A stretch of DNA of 26,169 nt from JBCBSS01 sp039819065 (GTDB lineage: Bacteria; Bacteroidota; Bacteroidia; Cytophagales; Cyclobacteriaceae). Shown in pieces: positions 1-8,752 of the stretch (position 1 is the first letter of the stretch; each line of letters starts with the position of its first letter). Both the position numbers and the translations under genes were made by a program. The DNA lies in assembly GCA_039819065.1 (NCBI GenBank), contig JBCBSS010000115.1, positions 1-26,169 on the forward strand, given 5' to 3'. The notes under the pieces were generated by a model. That model worked only from the letters and a program-made list of their open reading frames with translations, was not told the DNA's origin and did not search any database.

Positions 1-1992
1 GGCCTCAACCTTTTTTTCCAGTACTATTTGTTCATTAAACTTCTGGATGGAAGCATCATAAAGGTCTTTTAATTCTTGATACTCTTCCGATGAGTAAACA
101 GCTTTTTTAATAACCAAAATCGCCTCTGATTGTACCATATCTCCTAATTTCTTGGTAGTGAAAGAGATTTTGGCCAAATCATTATCGATGTTTATCGGCT
201 GTGGTAATTCCTCTATCTGATATCCCTCAGGTATCCTTACAACGCTATTGTATTTTTCTACATCTTCAACTAAGAAATGCAGTGGATGTGTTCTTTCGGG
301 TTGCTTTAGTGGGTTTTCGCTTCTAGGGAAACCAAGAAACGGGGAAAACATAATTCTATCCCCTAGTTTGGTAATGGGATAAGAGGCGTTAAAATTCACT
401 CCATAAGGTTTTTTCAGATCTTTGTAATTAGAGGTCTTTATGCCATTCACCGATTCGAAACCATACGCCAGAATGCTTTTTTCCAAAGCACTAGATTCGT
501 TCTTATATCTACTTCTTATTACATAGGCATCATTGGCTGCTACTCTTTTCGTGAATCGACCCTTGGCCATTTCCGCATCAGGGTTTAGCTCGAAGAAAGC
601 CTGAAAATGACTCAATGCAGGCTCTCGATTAGATAAACCGATCCAATACGCTTGTTTTTTCTGAACGATTAAGCCCTTACCATTGAAGCACCTTGTCGGT
701 ATTTTGTCATAGGGTAAAAAGGGTTCGGTTACATCGATAAGCACAGTATTCCCATTGACTTCCACTGCGGCAATGGTATAGTTAAATGCCGTTATAAAAG
801 GATATGCATCATTGATACGGCCATGGCCTCGGGTACTTAACAAAACCGGGTATGCTTGTAAACCTGCCTCCCTAAATAAAGCAACTGCCAATAAATTCAA
901 TTCGGTGGCCGACCCTTTTTTGCTAGACGCTACTGATTTTACAGTCTTATTAGCATACCTTCCCATTCTCTCATCCCAAGCATATTCACTTTTCAAATGA
1001 TTTGTAAGTCTTTCTATTTTTTCCTGGGCAGCTATATACTCAGGAAGCGAAGCATCTTCCAGCTCCTTTTTTGCTTGTCCTTTGCAGTGTTTTAAGTATT
1101 TCCCAAACCGATCATGTTCAAGTAAGTCTTCATTCAGCTTAGGCCATGATGTCATGTATTCTATCACTATTCCGTTAGCCGTATTAGCCCTTGCCAACTG
1201 AAAATCAATTTTCATGATATAGTCTTCTACCGAAGGAACAAAGGACTCATCTTTATAGGCCACCACATCTTTCATGGCAAACTTGTAATCCTTACCCATT
1301 TGCTTGATCTGCTTGATTTTAGTGGAGATTTTTTCCAGGACTTTTTCTTTCGTTTCAAATACGTCGAATTCTTCAGCGCCTTGAAAGTTGTACACGTAAT
1401 CATACTTCTCAATCATACTCACTGAGTATTCGCTGTAGAGTGTGGGTATTGTACTTTGGAAATACCAATCCTGGAGGTTAAATAAAAATGGACTTTCTAT
1501 AGTATAGGTGTATTCAATGATCGATCCTGCTTTTACTTGCGGAATAGCAAACTTTTTAAGGCGCCAGTTTTTATCCTCTTTTTCGATAAAGATATCCTTC
1601 GGATCCAGGCTGGTCTTTTTAAGGAGGCCATTCTCCAGATTATAGCTGTAAGCCTCTATATTTTTTACACTTTCAGTGCGTTCGTACCCATCGGTATAGT
1701 ATTCAATGGCTACATTAGCATGATCCAGCGCTGTCTTATCCAGTATTTTTATTCTTCTCTTCCTGATGAATCGCAATTTATACCCACTGTCCGTATAGAA
1801 TTTTGATTCTCCTATATCGAAAATAACCACCGCTCGTGCGTCCGGATCTTTTTCATATTCCTGGAAATCAAAATCATCCTTGCTCACTACACCAAACTCT
1901 CTGGAAAGATGTTGGGCTTGAACGAGCTGCCACCAACTTCCGCTTACCAATAGTATGCCTATCATAAGCAGCATCTTATTCAAAATTCTCAT
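1..1992 (-). CDS. Secreted DUF3857/transglutaminase-fold protein, 3'-truncated by window edge
   Basis: An open frame runs without a stop from an ATG at 1992 to base 1 (664 codons), so the gene is cut by the window edge. By alignment with its neighbour (2015-4012) only about ten residues are missing. It begins with a signal peptide (MRILNKMLLMIGILL, then a cleavage region near VQAQ), so the product should be periplasmic or outer-membrane exposed. The layout matches the DUF3857 - transglutaminase-like - C-terminal beta domain proteins common in Bacteroidota, whose function is unknown. In the transglutaminase-like part the place of the catalytic Cys reads KKGSATELNLL (about residue 359), with no Cys, while a later VLIDVTEP keeps the Asp region; catalysis is therefore doubtful. 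It starts 22 bases after the stop of 2015-4012 and is probably co-transcribed with that paralog. Confidence 0.85.
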   Translation of the reverse strand, partial: MRILNKMLLMIGILLVSGSWWQLVQAQHLSREFGVVSKDDFDFQEYEKDPDARAVVIFDIGESKFYTDSGYKLRFIRKRRIKILDKTALDHANVAIEYYTDGYERTESVKNIEAYSYNLENGLLKKTSLDPKDIFIEKEDKNWRLKKFAIPQVKAGSIIEYTYTIESPFLFNLQDWYFQSTIPTLYSEYSVSMIEKYDYVYNFQGAEEFDVFETKEKVLEKISTKIKQIKQMGKDYKFAMKDVVAYKDESFVPSVEDYIMKIDFQLARANTANGIVIEYMTSWPKLNEDLLEHDRFGKYLKHCKGQAKKELEDASLPEYIAAQEKIERLTNHLKSEYAWDERMGRYANKTVKSVASSKKGSATELNLLAVALFREAGLQAYPVLLSTRGHGRINDAYPFITAFNYTIAAVEVNGNTVLIDVTEPFLPYDKIPTRCFNGKGLIVQKKQAYWIGLSNREPALSHFQAFFELNPDAEMAKGRFTKRVAANDAYVIRSRYKNESSALEKSILAYGFESVNGIKTSNYKDLKKPYGVNFNASYPITKLGDRIMFSPFLGFPRSENPLKQPERTHPLHFLVEDVEKYNSVVRIPEGYQIEELPQPINIDNDLAKISFTTKKLGDMVQSEAILVIKKAVYSSEEYQELKDLYDASIQKFNEQIVLEKKVEA

Positions 1993-2014
1993 TTAATATG
2001 TAGTTATTGTTATG

Positions 2015-4012
2015 TTACTCTCCTGAGTCGGCATTCGACTCTTCTTGTGTTTTTTGCAATACAATCGATTCGTTGAACTTAGAGACGATTGTTTCGAAGT
2101 GTTTTCTTAGTTTAAAGTATTCGTTAGGAAGGTAGAGCGACTTTTTAAACGTAAATGACCCTTCGGCTTTGACAATTCCCTTTACCTCTTTTACATCATA
2201 AATGATTTTTACCAAATTATCATTTACACTATATCCAATTGGCAGTTCGGCCACTTCGTAACCTTCCGGAACCTTAATTACACTGCTATATTGTCTGGTA
2301 ACCGCGTATACCATATCGACAGGATATACCCTCTTAGGTTGTTTTAGGCGATTTTCAGACATAGGTAACTCCAAGAACGGTGCTACTAATAACTTATCAC
2401 CAAAAGCTTCTACAGGCTTTTTAGCTTGAAACTTGATGGTGTAATAGTCCCTTAAATTGTCGAAATTGGAAGTTTCCAAATTAGTAAGTGCCTCAAAACC
2501 AGAGCGCTCCATTGCCGCTTTGATTTTTTCCGCATTATCACCAAAGGTGTGCCGCCAATAATGAGCATCATATTCTGTAAAACGCTTAGTGAACTTGCCC
2601 ACCGCCTTTTCCTCATCAGGCTTTACTTCAATAAATAATTGTTCTTGCGTAACCGAACTGAACCTGTTAGTCAGGCCTATCCATTTAGCCTCGCCCTTTT
2701 GAACAACAAGGCCCTTTTCGTTAATACACCTGGTGGGTATCTTATCAAAGGCGAGAAGAGGTTCAGTGCCATCGATCAATACATTTGTGCCATCTACCTT
2801 CGCCATGGCCACTACATAGTTGAAAGATCTAAGGAATGGATAATCACCTTTGATTTTACCGTGATCTCTGGTGCTTAGTATTACTGGATGAGACTCTATG
2901 CCCGCTTCTGATAGTAACGTGGTCAATAAGAGATTGATCTCCCCGGACGAACCGGTTTTTTCTGATACCACTTGTTTCGGGGAATTGAAACCGTACATGG
3001 TTTTTCTGCCATTCCATGAATAGTTCTTTTTGATATAATCAGCGATCAATTCCACTTTTTCAAGGTCAGACTTCCCACTCAAGTCACCAATTTGAGGGAA
3101 TATTTTCTTGGCCTGTCCACGTGAAGATTTTAAGTATTTGCCAAAATCTTCGTCTTTGAGCAAATCTTCATTCAATTTCTCCCAGGTAGTCAGGTATTCA
3201 ATCTCTACACCATCTAACCTTAGAATCTTAGCTAATTGAAAGTCTAGTTTGATCTTGTAATCATTGATAGAAGAAATGAATGACTCATCTTTGAAAGCCG
3301 CCACATCCTTCATGGCAAACTGGTGCACTAATTCGGTGTATTTCACCCCTCCGTATTGACGTTGCATACCTTTAGGCTCAAAAGACCGGTGCTTATGAAA
3401 GCCTCTGGCACCTTGTAGTTGAAATGCGTAGGCAAAAAACGGAATTAACCGAACTTCATACTCACTGTATATGGTCGGTATTCTATCCTGAAAATCCCAA
3501 TCTCTCAAATTGAATAAAAATGGTGTTTCTATAACGTAGGAGAACTCTATGATGCTACCTTCCTTGACTTGTGGAATAGCGAATTTCTTCTGCCACCATT
3601 TGCCAGCGACTTTCTCGCTAAATATGTCCTTTGCCTTAAGCTCAGTCTTTTTTAAAACACCATCTTCAAAGTTGTAGCTATATGCTTCAATTTTCTTGAC
3701 TGCTTCCGTTTTATCATATCCATCTACATAGTAGGGTATAGTTACTTCTCCATACCCAGTACCAGTCTTCTTGAGGATTTTTATTCTTCTCTTTCTGACG
3801 AATCGAATATTGAAGCCGGTATTATCATCATAAAATGAAGATTTGCCAATATCGAAAAGTACTACCGCCTCGGCATCCGGGTCTTTTTCATATCTGGTAA
3901 GATCAAATTCAGCTTTGCTGATTTTTCCGAATTCGCGAGAAAGCTCTTGAGCATGAAGCACACTGATACCTATCAGCATGACTGATAAGGTGGTTAAAAA
4001 GAAGTATTTCAT
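2015..4012 (-). CDS. Secreted DUF3857/transglutaminase-fold protein, tandem paralog
   Basis: This 665-residue protein starts at the ATG at 4012. The frame stays open to a TTG at 4066, but the internal Met gives a textbook signal peptide (MKYFFLTTLSVMLIGISVLHAQ), so I chose it. It aligns along its whole length with 1-1992, including ELSREFG after the signal peptide, RKRRIKIL near residue 90, FAIPQVK, FAMKDV and the KIPTRC segment, so the two arose by tandem duplication. The family is DUF3857 plus a transglutaminase-like fold, typical of Bacteroidota and of unknown function. The position where a transglutaminase would carry its nucleophile reads TGSSGEINLLL (about residue 353), without Cys. A TATGTTTG box at 4045-4052 could be its promoter. 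The two genes probably form one transcript with this gene first. Confidence 0.88.
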   Translation of the reverse strand: MKYFFLTTLSVMLIGISVLHAQELSREFGKISKAEFDLTRYEKDPDAEAVVLFDIGKSSFYDDNTGFNIRFVRKRRIKILKKTGTGYGEVTIPYYVDGYDKTEAVKKIEAYSYNFEDGVLKKTELKAKDIFSEKVAGKWWQKKFAIPQVKEGSIIEFSYVIETPFLFNLRDWDFQDRIPTIYSEYEVRLIPFFAYAFQLQGARGFHKHRSFEPKGMQRQYGGVKYTELVHQFAMKDVAAFKDESFISSINDYKIKLDFQLAKILRLDGVEIEYLTTWEKLNEDLLKDEDFGKYLKSSRGQAKKIFPQIGDLSGKSDLEKVELIADYIKKNYSWNGRKTMYGFNSPKQVVSEKTGSSGEINLLLTTLLSEAGIESHPVILSTRDHGKIKGDYPFLRSFNYVVAMAKVDGTNVLIDGTEPLLAFDKIPTRCINEKGLVVQKGEAKWIGLTNRFSSVTQEQLFIEVKPDEEKAVGKFTKRFTEYDAHYWRHTFGDNAEKIKAAMERSGFEALTNLETSNFDNLRDYYTIKFQAKKPVEAFGDKLLVAPFLELPMSENRLKQPKRVYPVDMVYAVTRQYSSVIKVPEGYEVAELPIGYSVNDNLVKIIYDVKEVKGIVKAEGSFTFKKSLYLPNEYFKLRKHFETIVSKFNESIVLQKTQEESNADSGE

Positions 4013-4044
4013 TTTTGATAGGTTGTTTACAAGGCTGGGAAGGC

Positions 4045-4052
4045 CAAACATA
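4045..4052 (-). promoter_or_regulatory. Candidate -7 box for the DUF3857 pair
   Basis: The minus strand reads TATGTTTG, an exact match to the Bacteroidota -7 consensus TAnnTTTG, 32 bases before the ATG at 4012. I see no good TTTG about 19 bases upstream, so the call rests on the -7 box and its position. Confidence 0.3.
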
Positions 4053-4157
4053 CTTCGCCAAGCCAATAAATACTATTAACGCAATATCAATCAACAAAGA
4101 AATTCGATAGAATGCAAAAGGTGAAATGAAATTTATTGATTTTGGTACATTGTTAAT

Positions 4158-4176
4158 TGGGTAAAACCATTACCCA
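4158..4176 (-). terminator. Hairpin containing the comM stop codon
   Basis: Perfect 7-base arms (TGGGTAA and TTACCCA on the minus strand) around a 5-base loop. The upstream arm contains the TAA stop of comM. No run of T follows, so it is at best a weak or factor-assisted terminator between comM and the DUF3857 pair. Confidence 0.3.
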
Positions 4177-5708
4177 GCCCAACCTTCTCTATCCAGACTT
4201 CTGTACTGTATAGCCTCGGCCAAATGCTCGATTTTGATTTCCTCTGATGCTGCTAGATCGGCGATGGTTCTGGATACTTTTAGAATGCGGTCGTAAGCCC
4301 TTGCCGAAAGACCAAGCTTCTCCATGGCCGTTTTCAGTAGCATTTTCCCGGCTTGGTTGACTGCACAAACCTCTTTGACCATTTGTGATGGCATCATGGC
4401 ATTAGAATGAATATGCTGATCTTGACCAAAGCGATTGGCTTGAATAGATCTGGCTTCTTCAACACGTGCTCTTATTTCTGCACTACTTTCTGATTTACGA
4501 TCCGCGGTCATTTGATCAAACGAAACAGGCGTGACTTCTACATGCAGATCAATTCTATCTAGCAGCGGCCCGCTAACCTTGTTCAAATAGCGCTGTACGA
4601 CACCAGGGCCGCAAACGCACTCTTTTTCAGGATGATTGTAGTATCCACACGGACAAGGATTCATACTGGCTACCAGCATAAAATTGGAAGGAAAGTCTAA
4701 GGTTACTTTAGCCCTTGAAATGGTTACTTTTCTCTCTTCCATAGGCTGGCGCATCACTTCCAGTGCCGTTCTTTTGAACTCGGGAAGCTCGTCGAGGAAT
4801 AGCACGCCGTTATGAGCCAGCGAAATCTCTCCAGGTTGTGGAACACCTCCACCACCAACCAGTGCCACGTCTGAAATGGTGTGGTGAGGAGACCTATAAG
4901 GACGTGTAGATAATAGTCTGGCATCAGCACCCATTTTACCTGCGACAGAATGGATTTTTGTGGTTTCCAGCGCCTCATGGAGCCCTAGTGGAGGGAGGAT
5001 AGAAGGGAGACGTTTAGCCAGCATCGTTTTACCTGCTCCGGGAGGACCTACCATGATCACATTGTGACCTCCTGCGGCAGCTATTTCAAGTGCTCTTTTG
5101 ATGTTTTCTTGACCCTGGACATCCTTGAAGTCTGCAGCATAATTGTTGAGCTCAGACATGAAAATGTCCCTGGTGTCCATCTCCATAGGTTCTATATGCA
5201 AATCACCTTCGAAAAAGTCGATGGCGTCCTTCACATTTTCTACACCAATGATGTCCAGATTATTGACAATAGCTGCTTCGCTGGCATTCTCTCTCGGTAA
5301 AATAAAGCCTTTGTAGCCCTGTTTTCTGGCTTCTATAGCGATTGGTAGTACACCTTTGATGGGTCTCAAAATGCCATCCAACGACAGCTCGCCCATGATC
5401 AGGTATTGGTCTAGTTTTTCCGTTTGGATTTGATCGGAAGCCTTTAAAATGGCCATCGCGATGGCTAAATCGAAGGCGGAACCTTCTTTTCGAATGTCAG
5501 CAGGAGCAAGGTTTACCACCACTTTCTGCCTTGGCATACGGTAGCCATAATACTTTACTGCTGATTCTACTCTGTGTTCACTTTCTTTTACAGCACTGTC
5601 AGGCAGTCCGCTCATATAGAACTTTGCACCCTTCCCAACATTGACCTCAATAGTGATGATTTTAGCGTCTACCCCGTAAACCGCCCCTCCAAACGTCTTA
5701 GCTAACAT
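4170..5708 (-). CDS. comM: YifB/ComM-family Mg chelatase-like AAA+ ATPase
   Basis: The 512-residue protein has the full YifB/ComM layout: an N-terminal Lon-S5-like domain (about residues 1-180), an AAA+ Mg-chelatase domain with Walker A GPPGAGKT (221-228) and Walker B VLFLDE (302-307), the family-specific Cys cluster NPCPCGYYNHPEKECVC (residues 350-366) and a C-terminal helical lid. Family members include ComM, a hexameric helicase that drives branch migration of incoming single-stranded DNA during natural transformation. The gene is widespread in species not known to be competent, so presence alone does not prove competence. It lies 7 bases after gmhA and is the last gene of a tight three-gene minus-strand unit. 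The start at the ATG at 5708 gives the usual MLAKTFGGAVYGVDA N-terminus. Confidence 0.93.
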   Translation of the reverse strand: MLAKTFGGAVYGVDAKIITIEVNVGKGAKFYMSGLPDSAVKESEHRVESAVKYYGYRMPRQKVVVNLAPADIRKEGSAFDLAIAMAILKASDQIQTEKLDQYLIMGELSLDGILRPIKGVLPIAIEARKQGYKGFILPRENASEAAIVNNLDIIGVENVKDAIDFFEGDLHIEPMEMDTRDIFMSELNNYAADFKDVQGQENIKRALEIAAAGGHNVIMVGPPGAGKTMLAKRLPSILPPLGLHEALETTKIHSVAGKMGADARLLSTRPYRSPHHTISDVALVGGGGVPQPGEISLAHNGVLFLDELPEFKRTALEVMRQPMEERKVTISRAKVTLDFPSNFMLVASMNPCPCGYYNHPEKECVCGPGVVQRYLNKVSGPLLDRIDLHVEVTPVSFDQMTADRKSESSAEIRARVEEARSIQANRFGQDQHIHSNAMMPSQMVKEVCAVNQAGKMLLKTAMEKLGLSARAYDRILKVSRTIADLAASEEIKIEHLAEAIQYRSLDREGWAG

Positions 5709-5715
5709 GTGTGTT

Positions 5716-6297
5716 TTATTCCGCTACTAATTCTTCTATTAGCAGGATTATAATATGAATTATTTTGATGTGGATTTCCTGGATACGATCGGCGAAGCCC
5801 ATGTGAGGAACTCTAATCTCAATATCAGCTTGTCCAGCCAATTGACCACCATCTTTGCCGGATAGAATGATCACTTTCATTCCCTTATCCCTGGCAGCTC
5901 TCACCGCTTCGATCACATTCTTCGAATTTCCACTGGTACTAATAGCAAAAAGAACATCGCTTTTAGTTCCCACGCCTTCAATAAATCTGGAAAAAATGTA
6001 ATCGTATCCGTAATCATTGCCGACACAAGAGACGTGACTTACATCCGATATGGCGATGGCCGGTAGCGCCTTGCGGTTTTCCCGATATCGACCGGTAAGC
6101 TCCTCGGCGAAATGCATGGCATCGCAATGTGAACCCCCATTGCCGCAAGAAATGGCCTTGCCGCCTGATTGCATGGCTTTGGCAAGCATTTGAGCTGCCT
6201 GTTCTATCTTTTGTAAGTTGGAAGGGTCGTTGAGAAAGTTTTCCAGCACCTCGGCAGCTTGCTTAAGCTCCGATTTGATCAGGTCTTGATAATTCAT
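5716..6297 (-). CDS. gmhA: D-sedoheptulose-7-phosphate isomerase (phosphoheptose isomerase)
   Basis: This 193-residue SIS-domain enzyme converts D-sedoheptulose 7-phosphate to D-glycero-manno-heptose 7-phosphate, the first step to ADP-heptose for lipopolysaccharide core or other glycans. The signature CGNGGSHCDAMHFAEELTGR (residues 51-70) is nearly the same as in enterobacterial GmhA, and its length is the same. The zinc ligands and catalytic residues of the family are present: His62 and Glu66 near the N-terminal signature, Gln173 and His181 in the C-terminal IQEIHIKIIH helix. The SIS motif STSGNSKN (120-127) binds the phosphate. No gmhB, hldE or hldD is in view, so the rest of the pathway must lie elsewhere. 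It sits 3 bases after the small membrane protein gene and 7 bases before comM. Confidence 0.93.
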   Translation of the reverse strand: MNYQDLIKSELKQAAEVLENFLNDPSNLQKIEQAAQMLAKAMQSGGKAISCGNGGSHCDAMHFAEELTGRYRENRKALPAIAISDVSHVSCVGNDYGYDYIFSRFIEGVGTKSDVLFAISTSGNSKNVIEAVRAARDKGMKVIILSGKDGGQLAGQADIEIRVPHMGFADRIQEIHIKIIHIIILLIEELVAE

Positions 6298-6300
6298 TAA

Positions 6301-6681
6301 TTAAGTATTCGCGTCAGCCTCTCCTTCCTGTGAAGGTATAGATGTAGCCCTTGAAGCCTCTTGTAAATCAAACATCTTAGCCTTAAGCTCATTATTTGTT
6401 TTCTTCAGGGTTTCTAATTCCTTGTTGTGTGCCCTTTTACTGATTTTTACGAATAAGAAATCGACAAACAGAATAAGAACTCCTAGGAGGGTGATGTATT
6501 TAGCCCAGGGAATTAGCTTTTGAACCTTTAATAGAAAGCCAAAGTCAGACATTTGGATTTCCATAACAATAGACACAGCGACCAAAGAAATATGGTACGC
6601 CAGAAAGATTATGTAAATAATATCTCTGACGGTTAGCGCTCTTTTGTGGGTTTCACCAGCCACATTGGAACTATCACTCAT
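6301..6681 (-). CDS. Small two-helix membrane protein with coiled-coil tail, unknown function
   Basis: I do not recognise the family of this 126-residue protein. It has a polar N-terminus, two hydrophobic segments (about residues 20-42 and 60-80) with a short loop between, then a basic stretch and a likely coiled coil (HNKELETLKKTNNELKAKMF, about 85-104) and an acidic, low-complexity end. The arrangement fits an inner-membrane hairpin with both ends in the cytoplasm. It begins the gmhA-comM unit (3 bases before gmhA), so it is probably co-expressed with heptose synthesis. Its start is the first ATG after a clear non-coding stretch holding a TAATTTTG box. Confidence 0.75.
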   Translation of the reverse strand: MSDSSNVAGETHKRALTVRDIIYIIFLAYHISLVAVSIVMEIQMSDFGFLLKVQKLIPWAKYITLLGVLILFVDFLFVKISKRAHNKELETLKKTNNELKAKMFDLQEASRATSIPSQEGEADANT

Positions 6682-6723
6682 ACTGGTATATTAAAAAATG
6701 ATGGTAGACTTGTAAGCAAAAAA

Positions 6724-6731
6724 CAAAATTA
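6724..6731 (-). promoter_or_regulatory. Candidate -7 box for the 6681-gmhA-comM unit
   Basis: The minus strand reads TAATTTTG, an exact match to TAnnTTTG, 42 bases before the ATG at 6681. No convincing -33 TTTG at the normal distance; the surrounding DNA is very AT-rich, so chance matches are possible. Confidence 0.3.
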
Positions 6732-6824
6732 AACTAAAGCTACAAAATCTTTGATAAATTCAGGCAAACTTTCAGGGTGTAGAGGTGTTTAAAATTGTTT
6801 TTGATGTCGTAAGAATGGGTTGAA

Positions 6825-6851
6825 AATTACCTGTGATCAATTGCGGTAATT
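6825..6851. repeat. Inverted repeat AATTACC / GGTAATT
   Basis: Seven-base perfect arms (6825-6831 and 6845-6851) separated by 13 bases, in the gap after the lipid exporter gene and before the small membrane protein gene. There is no adjacent T run, so it looks more like an operator or weak hairpin than an intrinsic terminator. Confidence 0.3.
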
Positions 6852-6883
6852 CCTATTTGTCAGAAGCTAACTAAGCGTCTATG

Positions 6884-8716
6884 TTAGGCATTTTGCATGC
6901 TACTGAGCTTCTGATAAATACCATTTTGTTGCATCAAATGTTCATGCCGCCCTCTTTCAACGATTTCACCATTTTTGATCACTAGAATTTCATCAGCATG
7001 TTTGATGGTGCTTAACCGGTGTGCGATTACGATTGATGTCCTGTTCTTCATCAAGTTTGTAATTGCTTCTTGCACCAATCGCTCCGATTCAGAATCTAAA
7101 GCTGAAGTGGCTTCATCCAGGATCATGATAGAAGGGTTTTTCAAAATAGCCCTGGCTATACTCAAACGCTGTCTTTGGCCACCGGAAAGCTTCATGCCCA
7201 TTTCACCGATGACAGTATCATAACCATTTTCCAGCTCAGTAATGAAACCATGGGCATTGGCTACTTTGGCGGCTTCAATGACCTTATTTTTGTCTGCATT
7301 TTCGATGCCAAAAGCTATGTTGTTCAGCACGGTATCGTTGAACAATATAGACTCTTGCGTGACTACGCCAATAAGGCCTCTCAATGCTTCCAAATCGTAT
7401 TGCTTGATTGAAATGCCATCCACCAATATTTCTCCTTGATCAATATCGTAAAACCTTGGAATCAAATCGGCCAGGGTAGATTTACCACCGCCCGATGGGC
7501 CAACCAAAGCAATTGTTTTTCCTTTCTCGACTTTAAAGTCGATGTTCTTCAGTACCATTTCCTTTTCGTAACCAAAGCTGACATTACGAAACTCAATGGA
7601 AGATTTGAACTTATCGATCGGTTGAGCATCTGGTAAGTTTTTGATTTCAGGCTCTTTATCGATGAGTTCGAAAATACGCAGGCCAGCTGCAAGCCCTCTT
7701 TGTATATTGCTGACTGCGTTAGATATTGATTTGGCTGGTTGCATCACCCGAGCAAAAATGAGTATAAACGCTAAAAAGTCTTCAGCATCTAAAGCGGCAT
7801 TTTGATCGATAATCATCATACCACCAAGTATCATGACTCCAGCAGCTACCGTAATACCTAAGAACTCTGACACAGGCCCTGATAAATCAGCTTTCTTTGA
7901 AATAGAGATCAGTATTCTGCCATAGGTATTAGCTTCCTTCGAAAACCTTTTGAACATATATGACTTGGCGGTGAAAGCCTTGATAAGCTTTATGCCTGTC
8001 AGTGTTTCTTCGACCTTGTTAGTGATAGCTCCAATTGACTTTTGCCCTTTAAGCGCACTGCGCTTTAATCTCCTGGTGATCTGAGCAATAACACCACCTG
8101 AAATAGGTAAAATGAGCAGGGAAAAGAGGGTTAGTTTGGCGGATATCATAAAAAGTACCACGAACTGACCTATAATCATTGCTGGTTCACGAAAGACCAC
8201 TTTCAGGCTGTCAATTACGGTGCGTTCGATTTGATCTACATCGCTGGTGACACGAGCCATTACATCTCCTTTTCTATTTTCGGTAAAAAAGCCGATATGT
8301 AATTGCATTATCTTATCATAAATATGCTTTCTGAGACTGGTGACGGTTTTTGCTCTCGCATGAGCTATTAGAATAGAGGCTAAATAGCGGAATACGTTGG
8401 TTAATAGTGAAGCCGTAACAAGTACAACACAAACGAAAACCAATGCACCTTCTTTACCATCGTCGACTATCATTTGCCCGAAATAAAAGTCAAAGAGTTC
8501 CAGGAAATAATTGAGAGTGATACTGAATTCAGGCGGTGTGCTATTTATACCTTCCAGAATCTCTTCTTCACTCCTTATCAGTACGCGTAAGAGAGGAATA
8601 ATAGCCGTAATGTTGACCAGACTAAAAACAACTTGTAGTAACACGCAGATCACATAAGCCGGAACATTAAAGCCCAACGGTCGGGCATAGGATATAATTC
8701 TAAGGTAGGTTTTCAA
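6884..8716 (-). CDS. MsbA-type ABC exporter (fused membrane and ATPase domains)
   Basis: The 610-residue half-transporter has six predicted transmembrane helices (residues 15-340), then a complete ATPase: Walker A GPSGGGKS (406-413), signature LSGGQ (510-514), Walker B MILDEATSALD (531-541) and H-loop His566. It belongs to the ABCB/MsbA group; in Bacteroidota this homolog is usually annotated as a lipid A or lipid exporter, acting as a homodimer in the inner membrane. The substrate is inferred, not seen. The start codon is TTG (8716-8714): the frame closes at a TAA at 8729-8731 and no ATG lies between, while MKTYLRIISYARP fits the family N-terminus. It lies 36 bases after the remB-like gene and is probably its operon partner. 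Confidence 0.9.
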   Translation of the reverse strand: MKTYLRIISYARPLGFNVPAYVICVLLQVVFSLVNITAIIPLLRVLIRSEEEILEGINSTPPEFSITLNYFLELFDFYFGQMIVDDGKEGALVFVCVVLVTASLLTNVFRYLASILIAHARAKTVTSLRKHIYDKIMQLHIGFFTENRKGDVMARVTSDVDQIERTVIDSLKVVFREPAMIIGQFVVLFMISAKLTLFSLLILPISGGVIAQITRRLKRSALKGQKSIGAITNKVEETLTGIKLIKAFTAKSYMFKRFSKEANTYGRILISISKKADLSGPVSEFLGITVAAGVMILGGMMIIDQNAALDAEDFLAFILIFARVMQPAKSISNAVSNIQRGLAAGLRIFELIDKEPEIKNLPDAQPIDKFKSSIEFRNVSFGYEKEMVLKNIDFKVEKGKTIALVGPSGGGKSTLADLIPRFYDIDQGEILVDGISIKQYDLEALRGLIGVVTQESILFNDTVLNNIAFGIENADKNKVIEAAKVANAHGFITELENGYDTVIGEMGMKLSGGQRQRLSIARAILKNPSIMILDEATSALDSESERLVQEAITNLMKNRTSIVIAHRLSTIKHADEILVIKNGEIVERGRHEHLMQQNGIYQKLSSMQNA

Positions 8717-8752
8717 TAGTGGAATGCTTTATTTCCTGCTGCTAAAGTTAAT

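Noticed and set aside
2639..2878. Plus-strand open frame of 79 codons
   Set aside because: It lies antisense inside a well-supported DUF3857 gene, has no recognisable domain and reflects codon composition of that gene.
4013..4066. N-terminal extension of the DUF3857 gene to a TTG at 4066
   Set aside because: It would bury a clear signal peptide behind 18 residues and cover the TATGTTTG box.
6825..6851. Reading the AATTACC/GGTAATT repeat as an intrinsic terminator for the lipid exporter
   Set aside because: The stem is short, the loop is 13 bases and no T run follows on the minus strand.
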